Shown: in pieces, positions 20,754-31,400 of the stretch | Layout of the letters: every line of letters starts with the position of its first letter | How positions within the stretch are numbered: position 1 is the stretch's first letter | Assembly: GCA_032718475.1 (NCBI GenBank) | Contig: JAUCBJ010007171.1 | Span: forward strand, 1 to 64,000 | From: Nemertoderma westbladi | Lineage: Eukaryota; Xenacoelomorpha; Nemertodermatida; Nemertodermatidae | DNA: 64,000 bases | Reading direction: 5' to 3' | Translations under genes and position numbers: made by a program | Notes under the pieces: model-generated | Database searches by the model: none | Seen by the model: the letters and a program-made list of their open reading frames with translations, nothing else | What the model was told of the DNA's origin: nothing

Positions 20754-21376
20754 TGTGACGGGATCCGAGTTGACGAGGGATCCCGACCGGGTAAATTAAT
20801 GTCGTGGATTAGTACGCGTCGCCTCGTTTGTGGTGACTATGAAGGTTGAAAGGCCGTAGGCCGGTAAAATATAAGAGTTACGGAGTTATTGCTTTATCGT
20901 TGTTAATAATAGCTGATATGTATATAAGTACCGGTAGATGGATTACAGCACAATCAAAGTAGGCCTACTACAGGCGACGACGACGGTCAAAAACCGTCCG
21001 ACATCCACAGTAGTTAATAGCCAACAGGACACAATTAATATTGGGTAACAGATATATGGAAATTCTATGGAAACTTATTACACACTTCTACCTAAGTCGT
21101 GACAACCAATAGATACACGTTATGCCCCATACCCGATATGTGCGGGCCTCCCATTGGTTTGGTTTTTCCCCCAGCTGTCACCCATGTTCTCTTGGCCCCA
21201 TGCTAGCTTCTCCCCTGAGATATGTTGTTAACCATCTCCCGGCTAGCATCACATCACCTCACATTCCTCGGTATGCAATATTATATTGGATATATTGGAT
21301 ACCTTGGTAATTCGTAAATCACCCTGTTCCCTCTTCTCTCGGCAGATGGCGTGCATGCGGTTTGGTTCCGCTAACA
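20754..21376 (-). mobile_element. Solo LTR of a BEL/Pao element
   Basis: 623 bp, flanked by the perfect 5-bp duplication ATGTG (20,749-20,753 and 21,377-21,381). On the minus strand it begins TGTTAGC and ends GTCACA, the same termini as the element L LTR at 2,144-2,684, and the GGATCC-rich 3' end is also shared. The interior has diverged considerably. No internal region is present, so it is what remains after recombination between two LTRs. Confidence 0.9.
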
Positions 21377-21381
21377 ATGTG

Positions 21382-22365
21382 AAAATAGTTAAAGCTGTTG
21401 CAGATTGTAAACTGTAACCATTTCTATTAACTTTAGTTTAATGTTTTGTTTAGAATCACCAAATGTAACCATATACACTATACAGTATTAGCTGTCGGAA
21501 TACGAAAATCCGATTTGATATTGTATCATATCCTGTCCCTGCACAACATAATTCAACAAGCTATACATATATATATTATATCTGTTAATTATTCTATTAA
21601 TTTTGGTTCTCTGTAGTTTAAAAATTGTTGTTTAATAAAATAAACAATACAATATTTCATTTTTTCACATTTTAATTACACAAGTTTACCAAATTAGCTT
21701 ACACTGGCTGATATTGTTTAAATTTTATATCGTATTATCCATAACTGGGCCCACCTTGATGTAGTGGTTGCATTGAATTCACGTCTCTCGGAGGTCGTTG
21801 GTTCCAGGGCGCATCTCTGCCTTGCATCCTGAAATGGTAGCTAAATGAGTAGACCTATTGACTTGACTGGCTTGACTTGGTGTTGTCACAAATTCCACCT
21901 ATCTGGCAAAACATATATTATTTAATATGAGCATGTATCAAAAATCTGGTCTTAGGGTCGTTTCATTATGTCATTGTGCACAAATGATGGAATGTTGGCC
22001 AGTTGACCAGCTCTCTGAGTGCCTTTGCATTTTATGAAAGAATTGCATAAATTACTGTATGTTATAATTAGGTATAAATTTATATTTTTTTTAAATTCTG
22101 CCACCTACCCCCTTACCTTAATACAAACAACCCCCACATCTGCAATATATTTATGAAATTTATTACATTAACATTGGGTAGTTTAATAATTGGGGATTAA
22201 AATAAAGAAAGTGTGAAATAAAGTGCTGTATAACTCCATACCCTGTGAGTGGAAGGGGTGTCAATATAGTAGTTAACAATGTAATATTATAGGATAAGTT
22301 CAGATTGTTATTGAAAGTTTATAGCTAGACTGTTAGTAGTTGAGTTGTCTCGTCTATCTTTATCT
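21382..22365. other. Non-coding DNA with a possible second tRNA-like head (21,750-21,820)
   Basis: A/T-rich. At 21,758-21,769 TGATGTAGTGGT resembles box A and at 21,800-21,810 GGTTCCAGGGC weakly resembles box B, a layout seen in tRNA-derived SINEs. The box B match is poor, so this is tentative. The 3' end of the host-like gene lies at the right edge. Confidence 0.35.
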
Positions 22366-22371
22366 TTTATT
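22366..22371 (-). terminator. Polyadenylation signal AATAAA
   Basis: AATAAA on the minus strand, about 70 bp after the stop codon of the minus-strand frame that ends at 22,440. This is a normal distance for cleavage and polyadenylation and supports that frame as a real transcription unit. Confidence 0.45.
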
Positions 22372-22439
22372 ATTGAGAAGCCACCTTTAAGAGAGAATCT
22401 ATATTCCACCACCTGATATATAATTCAATGAGTTTTGTT

Positions 22440-23144
22440 CTAGAACTCGTTGAGAACTATTGCAATAATAATGAACCCAGCCAGCTGACACTTTGCCATT
22501 TGATTGACATTAGCCGAACTGTTATCTGTTGTAGCCGATATGTTTTCCGTTGTGGGTGCGGGTGCGGCTGTTTCGTGTTTCCAAACCGGAGCTGGGCATG
22601 GACCAGTGTCGCAACACTGCGACTGGCAAGTGAAGTGTGTTACTGTGAGATCTAGTTGAAGGTAGTTGTAATAGGACAGATATCCAAAGAGCATGGTAGT
22701 GACCATTTTGACAAGTGGATCATCATCTGGATCAGGTTCAGAATTTGGGAGGACAACTGTCATCATATAGATGCAGCCTTCTTCGCCTGCCGGGAAACAG
22801 TGGCCTCGCAATCTTTCAGGGAAGCATATTCCTTGCGCCCACTTAATAGTGACGTCATCCTCGTATTCAGCGGACCATCCAGTGAATACCCATGATATGA
22901 CTCCACAACGAACGCAACCAGACCAGAGGTCAACCACTCCAACTAATTCGTTGCGTTCTAGAAATTTCTCTATTCTGGCTTCATATACACTTTGCAACTC
23001 GACATTTTTTGAAGACACCGACCTATTAGTTTCGATTGGGCATGTGAAGCTCTGCGAAGTTGTATTGCTGATTTGAGTGGCTGCGAAGTTGAATGTGGGA
23101 ATCAGAACAAAAATAGATACCCATGGAGATATGAACGTTGACAT
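22440..23144 (-). CDS. Hypothetical secreted, cysteine-rich protein, possibly GPI-anchored; intronless
   Basis: 234 codons from a clear ATG. Residues 1-23 are hydrophobic and end in AAT, as in a signal peptide. The mature part has 11 cysteines, several in tight groups (GCVRCG, FTCQSQCCDTGPC), and four N-glycosylation sites (NTT, NRS, NIS, NSS). A serine/threonine/asparagine-rich stalk leads to a hydrophobic C-terminus (CQLAGFIIIAIVLNEF), as in GPI-anchored proteins. I recognise no domain family. It lies in unique DNA, shares nothing with the retroelements, and has AATAAA about 70 bp downstream. It could be a single-exon host gene, a terminal exon or a retrocopy. The long open frame with a coherent secretory layout argues against chance; antisense frames over it are shadows. 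Confidence 0.6.
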   Translation of the reverse strand: MSTFISPWVSIFVLIPTFNFAATQISNTTSQSFTCPIETNRSVSSKNVELQSVYEARIEKFLERNELVGVVDLWSGCVRCGVISWVFTGWSAEYEDDVTIKWAQGICFPERLRGHCFPAGEEGCIYMMTVVLPNSEPDPDDDPLVKMVTTMLFGYLSYYNYLQLDLTVTHFTCQSQCCDTGPCPAPVWKHETAAPAPTTENISATTDNSSANVNQMAKCQLAGFIIIAIVLNEF

Positions 23145-23218
23145 AACGACATTCCTACACCATGTCCTGGAATTTAGTGTATTCAGTGACTAGAACAGAT
23201 AAGTATTGTAAAACGATA

Positions 23219-23238
23219 CCCCCCCCCCCCCCCCCCCT
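23219..23238. repeat. Poly-C run
   Basis: About 20 consecutive C residues, 75 bp upstream of the start codon of the minus-strand secreted-protein gene. Similar C runs occur at the Gypsy copies (14,412 and 24,867). Confidence 0.9.
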
Positions 23239-24722
23239 AGCCTCATCCCCCAATTTTTATACGAGTTAATATTTTCATTTTTTTCCTGTTAGCTATTGCT
23301 TAAAATTTCAGATATTTTTATTTAAAATGTCCCGTTCATTGTTCGCTCATGACGACAATAAACGAATTATCCAATCAATAAAATTATATTCAATCATTAT
23401 AATAAATCTTTTAATTTATGAAGTTGATGAGAGGAAAATAAACAGTTGGAATCTCATTACAGTACTTTAGGATAATATGATTGTTTATCTTGTAGGATAC
23501 TTTATGATAAAATATTTATTTATGAATAAATATTTCTTATTTTGAAAAATATTTATTTTCAACATTTTTCTTATATTTCAGCAAGAGCAGATATTTATCG
23601 ATATTCCAAATCTGTCTCACCGCTCTATCTCGCTCTATCTTACTTGTCGAGATATATCTGGCTGACCATTTGACTGTCCGTCAGTATGTTACCAAAATAA
23701 TAGAAAACGTACTATCTGTCTAAAATATTATCTATATCGGTTTTGGTGGTTGGTGACTTAATTTCTGATGCTATTTTTCAAAATTGGCCTCAGCGTTTCT
23801 GTCTGTATACCTGTCAGTGTGTCCGTCAAAATATAACCGACAGCCTGACACCCAAACACATCCAATGTTAAATCCATCCAAAGTTACTGACCTCAGAAAT
23901 GAAATCAGCGACCTTGAAAACCCCCATAGCAAAATTCCTTGCATGAATGGCGGTTATCTCGGAATGGCATTTTTAATTTTAAATCTCTAATCCTCCACCA
24001 ATTTTCAACAAATTGTTAAGTTTTTGTATCAAAAGCTAGTAGTGCGCACAATAATAAAATTCAGGCAATTTTTATTCGTTTTATAATTGTACACCTGTTT
24101 AACAATTTTACGAAAAACAGACCTTTTGTTGAAAATTTGAAATTCATTTTGAAAAATAAAGGTGTTATTATTGAAAAGTAAAAAACAAAATACAGATTTG
24201 AAATCCTTGCAAGGCCATCTTGCCATCGGTACCTATAAATTACAAAGAATAGCTGGGGGGTGGGGGTGTCTCAGTCACTCAATGACGACACTATAATTCC
24301 AGAACACAAATATATTTATTGCTGTATCATTTTTTGTGAAATTTAAACTAAATGTAACTTTCCACTTTGCAATAATTGCTTGTCAGTAAATTATTGCGTA
24401 ATACTTTATGAGGTTATTATATTCATATATGCCTATTAAACATAAGAAACCGTGGTTCATGCACTGTACAGCTATATCCATATGCGCTATAGTATTAAAC
24501 AACATTGCGGTAAATCAATACGATATTATTATACAGGAAGGCAACGGTAACTGTAGTTTCAATCGATGAACTCATTTAAGTAAGTAATGTATCCTCACTC
24601 CCCTCCCTCACGCTCTTAATATAAAATACTTCTCTGTTAAACTAATGAATGCGAATAACCTTAGAACATTGGAGGATCAATAGGAAGCATATGTGGAGAA
24701 AGATATAACTATTCTATTTATA
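23239..24722. other. A/T-rich DNA, no gene recognised
   Basis: About 1.5 kb of A/T-rich sequence. The motif ATCAGCGACCTTGAAAACC near 23,904 resembles ATCAGCGACCTCGAAAACC in the Gypsy 3' region (14,338 and 24,790), so part of it may be an old repeat. The open frames at 23,784-23,990 and 24,029-24,226 show no motif. Confidence 0.4.
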
Positions 24723-25139
24723 AAAAATAATAAATTTAATAATAAATAAATTTACTGTATGAAAATATTATTAACGAGTTGTATCGTGATCAGCGACCTC
24801 GAAAACCAATATACCCTCAAATTTGTAATTTTTCATTCAAGATCTAAAAAATTTCTAAAATGAACTCCCCCCCCCCCCTTCCGGGGCCAAGTAATGTACT
24901 ATGTAATGATGGAACGGTTCTGCCAGTCCAATCTAACCAGACTTCCATCAAACCGGTAGCCGACCTATATATTCAGATAAGTCTAATACACGCTACGCTT
25001 ATATCACACATACCCCTTAATAGTGGGGGGTTGATTGTGTGAGTGTACATTATATTACTATTTATAACATGTTACTAGTTAATGTTAATAGTAAATGTCC
25101 TATATTGTGTAGGGCTAATTGGATTGTTTACTATAGTCA

Positions 25140-25487
25140 CTATTCGCGAAGCGCGATGGGGCCTGAATGCCCTCCCAGACCTGGAGGTGTAGGGTGCTTC
25201 TTGCATCGAGACCGAGCCCTCTGGTGTTGGTTGGCTGTGGTCTGCGACTGGGGGGTGGTGGTTGGGGGCCCTGCAATGTGTGCCCAAGTTGGTCGCGGTA
25301 GGGGTGGTGAGGTCGGCGTCGTGCTTACGGGTAACGGTTGCTGTGGCGTCGGAGTGGGTTGTTGCAGTGGTTGGCCGCTGGGGGGCGCTGCAAAATTCCG
25401 GACCCGGAGGAGGACGCAGTTGCGCCGGACAGTACGACCGCTTTCTTGGCGCATGAGATAATCGTGGTTTTGGAGGACCTCCACCAC
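25140..25487 (-). pseudogene. Gypsy integrase C-terminal end
   Basis: Same frame as the integrase core upstream, after a TGA at 25,503-25,505. It contains VVEVLQNHDYLMRQESGRTV, typical of the small C-terminal domain of Ty3/Gypsy integrases, then a Pro/Thr/Gln-rich tail ending near 25,140. It is nearly the same as 14,688-15,035. Confidence 0.7.
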
Positions 25488-25502
25488 GGTGCCATAGCCT
25501 GT

Positions 25503-26570
25503 TCAACGCTTGGTCGCTGGGTACTGAATGAGGGCTGGTTGGCCAATGGAGAGCGCGCGTAGGGGGCGGGTGTGGCAGTCGTAATTGGTGCGCAGCTCGG
25601 CTGAGTTTTCGGCGGCGATTTCCTCGAGCTCCCGAAAAGTGCGGCGCCATTTTGGGTCCAACGATGAGAAGTGGGCGGGGAGGGCCTCGCGGATGTTCCT
25701 CCCGTACGGAAGTTCCGCTGGGGAGCGGCCACCGTAACATGGTGTATTCCGGAATGTGAGGACTCCTTGTGTGATGCCATCAGAGTCATGGTTAGCGCCC
25801 CAGATAATTTTCTTCATGGCCTACACGGCCGCCTCCGCTCGTCCGTTTGTACGAGGTAGGTGGGGGCTGGATGGCCCCAGACATACTCCCCAGCGCTGGA
25901 GGAACTGGCGCACTGCGTCCAACACGAATTGCGGGCTACCATCTGGTTGTAGGATGGTTGGAACGGCAGTGGCGAGGAAGAGACGTCGGAGGCAGGGAAT
26001 AATCGCCTCCGATGTGGTGTCCGCGCCGAGGCGAAATAGTGTGGGCCAGCTCGTGTACTCGTCCGTGCAAACGAGGTAGTTCACGGCGGCCACTACACAG
26101 AGGTCCAAGTGGACGCGCTGGAACGGTCGGGTGGCGTCTTGGTTGTGTTGCAGTGGCTTGGGGGCGTGGGATGGGAGGTCTGTCTGACACGACTGGCAGC
26201 GTTTGACAGCCTGTTTCACATCATTCGCGATGGTGGGCCACCAGACTGCACGTTTGGCCCATTCCTGAGTTTTGTTAAGACCCTGGTGTGAGGCATGGAA
26301 TTGGCTGAGTGTATTGGCCCGCATCTCAGTTGGTATGTATAGTTGGGGACCACGTAGTATGAGCCCGTCTTGGGCCATCAGGTCACACCTGAACTGGTAG
26401 TAGGGGCAGACCCAGTCATCTGTGACGTCGTGTTTTGACATGGGCCAGCCCTCGGTGATGGTGGTGAGGAGGGCGTGGTATGTCGGGTTGCGTTGTCCCG
26501 CCTCACGGATTTCCTGGAGACGGGTGTCCCGGGAGTCGAGGGTTGGGTTAGCGCCGATGGATGGTCGCAT
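25503..26570 (-). pseudogene. Gypsy integrase, zinc domain and DDE core
   Basis: A single frame apart from one TAG at 25,821-25,823. The zinc domain shows HASHQGLNKTQEWAKRAVWW and later CQSC (HHCC pattern). The DDE core shows Asp in HLDLCVV, Asp in QPDGSPQF and Glu in TNGRAEAA. The TAG falls right after AEAAV; the other Gypsy copy (15,051-15,767) has AEAAMKAMKKII at this site, so the break is private to this copy. Integrase joins the cDNA to the genome; this copy would need an intact relative. Confidence 0.8.
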
Positions 26571-26659
26571 TTATTATGTATTCGCGGTCCGTCTCATCCT
26601 CCTGGGTCAGGATTAAGTCGGTGGGGACTGGGGGGTGGATTGCGGCCCGGGAGAAGGCG

Positions 26660-27172
26660 TCAGCAACGGGCGGTGAAGGAGAATCGTGATAAAGTCGTTT
26701 TGAGTTTTAATAACCAGTTATTTGTGACTTGATCCAATTGTCGCTGGTTTAGAATCGGCATCAGGAGGCTGCAGTCGGTCATGAGATCGAAATGACGGAG
26801 ACCGTCGAGAAAGTAGCGGCACTTGTGGGCCGCCCAGGCCTCCCCGAGGGCCTCCAGCTTGGCCATCCCGGACCAGTTGGCCTCGTGTTTGGCGAGGGTC
26901 CGGGAGCCGCACTGGATCGTTAGCCAGCAGTTCGTGGCTGAATCCCACTGCCGGAGGAGGAAACTGAGTCCATTGAGATGGGAGGCGTCGGTGAGCAGCT
27001 CAGTTCTGCGGTCCGGCTGAAAACTGGGCAAGTAGTGGGGGGCAGACAGCACGGACTGGGTGGCCTCGAACGCCACCTGGTGTTCGGGGAGCCACAACAA
27101 AGCTGTGCAGCTTGAGTTCAACCCATGTAATGGTTCCATGAGGCGGGTGATCTCGGCCGTGGAGTTGCCCAA
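26660..27172 (-). pseudogene. Gypsy RNase H
   Basis: RNase H with Asp in LLTDASHLNG, Glu in AKLEALGEAW and Asp in LMTDCSLL, the three expected acidic residues. The first 40 residues are the end of the RT connection (QVAFEATQSVLSAP). It is in the same frame as the RT segment just upstream, broken by one stop near 27,174, and shifted relative to the integrase frame downstream. Confidence 0.8.
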
Positions 27173-27175
27173 CTG

Positions 27176-28001
27176 TTAGGCTAGGCTGAGGAACGACCGG
27201 AGTTGGTGTCGGTTCGTGGGGACCGGGAATTGGCAGAGGTCCTCGGTGAGGTCTGGGTCGATGCGGTATTGCCCTTTGGAGACGATATATACACCGAATT
27301 TAACCTCTGGAAGGCAGAACTGTACCTTCTTCGGGTTTATGGATATATCGGCCTCGTTGCAGGCAGCCAGGACTTTGGCTACCGCCTCGTTGTGTTCCTC
27401 CGCCGTTTCCGTGTAAATTATAATGTCCTCCACGATGCGGCTGATGTTGGGGATCCCCCGGAGTGGCTGGGTCATGCGGGCATTAAAAACATCCGAGCTG
27501 CCGTGCCAGCCCATGGGCATGCGGCAGTAGCGGTAGCGGCGTCGCGGTGTGATGAATGTTGTAAGGCCCTGACTCCGGGGGTCCAAGTTGACCTGGTGGA
27601 ACCCCTTTAATCCGTCTATAACGGTGAATACACCGGCGGTGGGCGGGGATCCGCGAAAAGACGTGGAACGGGGATGGGGAGAAGTAGGTTGGGCGGACGG
27701 TGTTCAGGTTGAGTTCCCGGAGGTCGACGGTAATTCGGACCGATTCGCCGTCTTTTTTACGGGTAATAACCATGGGGCTCAGCCAGTCGCTGGGGCAGTT
27801 TTTGTCGTTGGCTGGTTCTAGAATCACCATGGCCACCTGTTGGTCCAGTTCCCTGTTGAAGGCCTCCTCCAGGTTCGCTGGGATGGCCCTATTGGCATAT
27901 GAGTTTTTAGGTTTCGCGCCCGGAGTGAGTTTGATAGTAATGTCCCCACCCTTCACCATCCTGCAGACACCCGATAGGGGGCGCGGGAAGCGGGTTTCCA
28001 T
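27176..28001 (-). pseudogene. Gypsy reverse transcriptase, frameshifted, altered catalytic box
   Basis: Two overlapping frames. 27,483-28,001 has the fingers (DWLSPMVITRKKDG, VRITVDLRELN) and 27,176-27,586 has the palm (YCRMPMGWHGSSDVFN, then the catalytic region) and thumb. A frameshift lies near 27,600. Where most Gypsy RTs have Tyr/Val-x-Asp-Asp, this copy reads RIVEDIIIY: the first catalytic Asp is replaced by Glu, which should impair or abolish polymerase activity. It starts close to the boundary with the inverted-repeat element at 28,093. Confidence 0.8.
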
Positions 28002-28093
28002 AGCCCGCCAAGCTATATCACGGTCTACAGTAGGTGTGGTAATTGTAGCTTTCGATGGGGTAGTAAGCTCTGTCGGTGGCGGTGTGGTGGGTA

Positions 28094-28448
28094 GGGTGGA
28101 GTGAAAAAAAAATTTTCTTTACTTTTAAGGGAAGCACTATTTTTCTGATGCCAAATCGGTCTAAACTAACATTGCAAAAAAAAATTTTTGATTTTGAAAA
28201 ATTCTAAGCGGGCCTCATGACACTTGAAAATTTCAAATTTTTGGGAAGGCAATGCCAGTTTTGAAATTCTTAGATATTTTGTATTTTTGCTAAAAGTTAA
28301 GGAAGATGCAAATATTTAATGTCAAATAGGTTGGAAACAAACACAAAATGTGAAATTGTGATTTTCATATAAATCTACCCCAGCCTCATGGCGTTTAATA
28401 TTTTGCAAAATTTGCCAAATTTAGCCCTAAAAATACAGCAAACCTACT
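28094..28448 (+). repeat. Left terminal inverted repeat
   Basis: Matches the reverse complement of 46,716-47,071, by eye at about 92%. It is A/T-rich with A runs near the end and holds no gene. It is followed by a TAC microsatellite (28,445-28,461) where the LINE begins. Confidence 0.9.
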
Positions 28449-28461
28449 ACTACTACTACTA

Positions 28462-31400
28462 CGGTGGTCAGGTCAGGTATTCTAGGTCATTGATCAAGAA
28501 AACTTGCCACCTCCATGCAGCATAAAGGAGGTGCCACCTGTAGCTGCATAGACCCTCTTACTAGGGCAAATCTGGTCCTGTAACTAGGACCCCCTTCGTT
28601 CTGGGATAAGGACGCCCTTGGTCCTGGATTAAGGACCCATATACTTGGCTGCAGGGGTATATGGCCTGACCAGGCAGATGATGATCTACCAATGGCTGGT
28701 CAGGAGTAGAGTGTTCTCATGTCCACTCTGAGAGCACTTCACTGCGACCTGCACCTGGCAGCAAGGGTATAGGGCATGACCCAGCAGATGAGCTGCAACA
28801 GCCAATGGTGGGTCATGTGCGCCAGAGTAGATATGGGTGATGGGCCTCATATCTGACTCCATTGCGACACCCACCCTGTGGAATGGCAAACCAGGGTGCG
28901 GTATTTGCCCCGAGAGCTGACTCGGCAAAAAAGCACCCCCCAACCCCCACTATGGATTACATTAGCAATGCGGAGGTCCGGCCACTAGAGGCCAGTGGAA
29001 TTACCGGACACAATCGGCCTCACAGGCGTCAGTTAACTCCTGACCGGCTGCCTGTCTCACCCCCTACTGGAGAGAGAGCAGCCAACAATTCTTTGAGTCC
29101 CTTTCCTGATGACCTTTCTGGCCCAAACCCAGGGTCACCAGGGAGGCCAGATTGTGATGGGGAGAGGGATTCTGGAGTTGGAGGCTACTCTCATGTTCCA
29201 CCCCGACCAACAAAGCCATTGGTGAATCTGAGGCAAGTTACTAGACTAGCCTCAGTAAACACCCTAACACTCGGGTCCCCAATGCGACAAGGTGAGCTGA
29301 CCGCTTTGGCAGATAAGCTTTCTCTTAGCGCAGTGGGTGTTCAAGAGCACCGAATGCAGACTGGACAGACTGATGAGGTTCTGATTAAGGACATGGGGGG
29401 CGGTTGGCGACTCGCCCTCGCGTCAGCAGATGATAGTGGCAATGGTGGAATTGGTCTATTGATGAATCCAACTGCACATGCAGCATTGGACAAAATAGAC
29501 CAAATCTCTAACCGCATCATCCGTTGCCACTTCTCATGTTCTGGAAGACTGGCTAAGAAGTTTCCTAAGGTGGTTCTGATTGTGTGCTACTCTCCAACTA
29601 GTGTTGCCCCTGTAGATGAGGTGGAACATTTCTACCACAATCTACAAGCAGCTACTGATGGAGTGGATCAGCATGCATTCTTAACATTCCTGGGAGACTT
29701 TAATGCAAGTCTGCATCAATCACCTACATCGCCCTGGGTCTATAGCAATAGTGTTAACCGAAATTCTGTCCATCTTCAGGATTTTATCTCTGGAAATGGA
29801 TTGTTTTCGGCTGGAACCCAGTTCAAGAAGCGAACTGGAAAGCTATGGACTCATAGTGGACCCAGTGGTCACAAGTCCCAGATAGACCATATTCTGTTTC
29901 GTAGGAAATACAGGAGCTCTATACAAGACTGTAATGCATTTACACTTCGACCCTTCTCCAGTGATCACCGCCTTATTGTGGCCAAGGTAAGACTTAGTCT
30001 GCGTGCTAGCAGAACAACGAAATCTGCCTTGCCGCGGCATGACTGGTCCTCTCTGTTGCAACAGCCAAGTGTGAGATCCAGCTTCACACTACAGCTGAGC
30101 AACAGGTATGAGGCTCTTGCCTCTGAGGCGGCAGATCACTGTGAGGGCTATACTGCCTTTACAGAAGCAGTTAAGTTAGCAGCTGCAGAAACAGTTCCTG
30201 TATACCCTCGAAACAGGAAAAGGGCCCCCTGGACTGACAACAAAATTCAGAAGTGCCGAAATGACCTTCATAAGGCGCAGAAAGAGTCCCGACTCAAACA
30301 GACTACAGCGGCCAAGAATGCAGTTAAGGCTGCATCTAGGTCCCTGAACAGGCAGTACTCTGTTAATCTACAGGAGCTAATAAACCAACAGGTTGATGCC
30401 ATCAATGATGCTGACGACAGCAGGCAATCATCCCAGGCATGGAAATCAATCAATCTGCTTACTGGGCGGAAAAGCCAACCAACCACCAAGGTTAAGGCTG
30501 AATCACCAGCCGATCGCCTCAATGGTTGGAAAGCCCACTTTGAAAAGCTCCTCAATAATGACAGGGTATTGCCTGATAACTTTATAGAAGTAAAAGTGTC
30601 TGAGTCTGTACTCCCAGATATTCCCATTGGCGATATCTCCTTTGCAGAAGTGAAGGCTGCTGCAAAGAGCATTAAGACCAATCGTGCCAGTGGAGTAGAT
30701 GGTGTTCCCCCTGAGGTCTTTAAAATACCTGAATGTTTAAAGCTCATCTATCCCATCATAGTAGACATGTACCGAACAACAAGAGTCCCACAAGAAATGA
30801 AAACAAATAAGTTGGTGCCAGTTCCCAAGAAGGGCAACCTAACACTCTATGGTTCTTTTCGGGGAATCTCATTGATCTCGATTGCTGCAAAGCTATACAA
30901 TAGGATTCTATTAAATCGCATCAGGGATCCCATTGAGAGACTGCTCCGTGGAAATCAGAATGGGTTCCGTAAAGGTCGTGGGACCATGGAGCCCATTTTG
31001 GCACTTAGAAGGATAATTGAAGAATTATCAAAAAAGAAAGACAGGCATCTGGCTGTTATCTTTGTTGACTTCTTCAAGGCCTTTGATTCAGTCTCTCGCT
31101 CACGTATGTTCAGCATACTTTCATTATATGGGATTCCTGATGAAATTATTGCAGCAATCAGATCAGTATACGATGGTTCGACAACATTTGTGTCTACTGT
31201 TGACGGTGACACAGAACCATTTGAAGTGTTATGGGGCGTCCTCCAAGGAGACACACTTGCACCATTCTTGTTCATTATTGTGGTTGACTATGTTCTACGC
31301 ATGTCCTTAGATCATCATAATGATGATGGGGTGATGATAACTCTACCTACTGGCTCCAGAAGTCGAGGAAATCCTGCCAAGTACCTAACTGATCTAGACT

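Larger units (their letters stand above)
24723..28093 (-). mobile_element. Gypsy element, 3' part (RT, RNase H, integrase)
   Basis: Minus-strand Ty3/Gypsy element in the order RT, RNase H, integrase, tail. Its 5' part (gag, protease) lies at 47,074-47,832, and the two parts are separated by the inverted-repeat element 28,094-47,071. After removing that insertion and one TA, the sequence reads through in a Pro/Thr-rich region between protease and RT. A possible 3' LTR start on the minus strand lies near 25,013 (AAGGGG followed by TATGTGTG), but its far end is not clear. Confidence 0.85.

Noticed and set aside
22771-23076. Plus-strand frame opposite the secreted-protein gene
   Set aside because: It has no signal peptide or motif, while the minus frame is longer and has a coherent secretory layout.
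25000-25040. Gypsy 3' LTR with defined ends
   Set aside because: A polypurine-like AAGGGG precedes TATGTGTG on the minus strand, but no matching second LTR or clear far end is visible.
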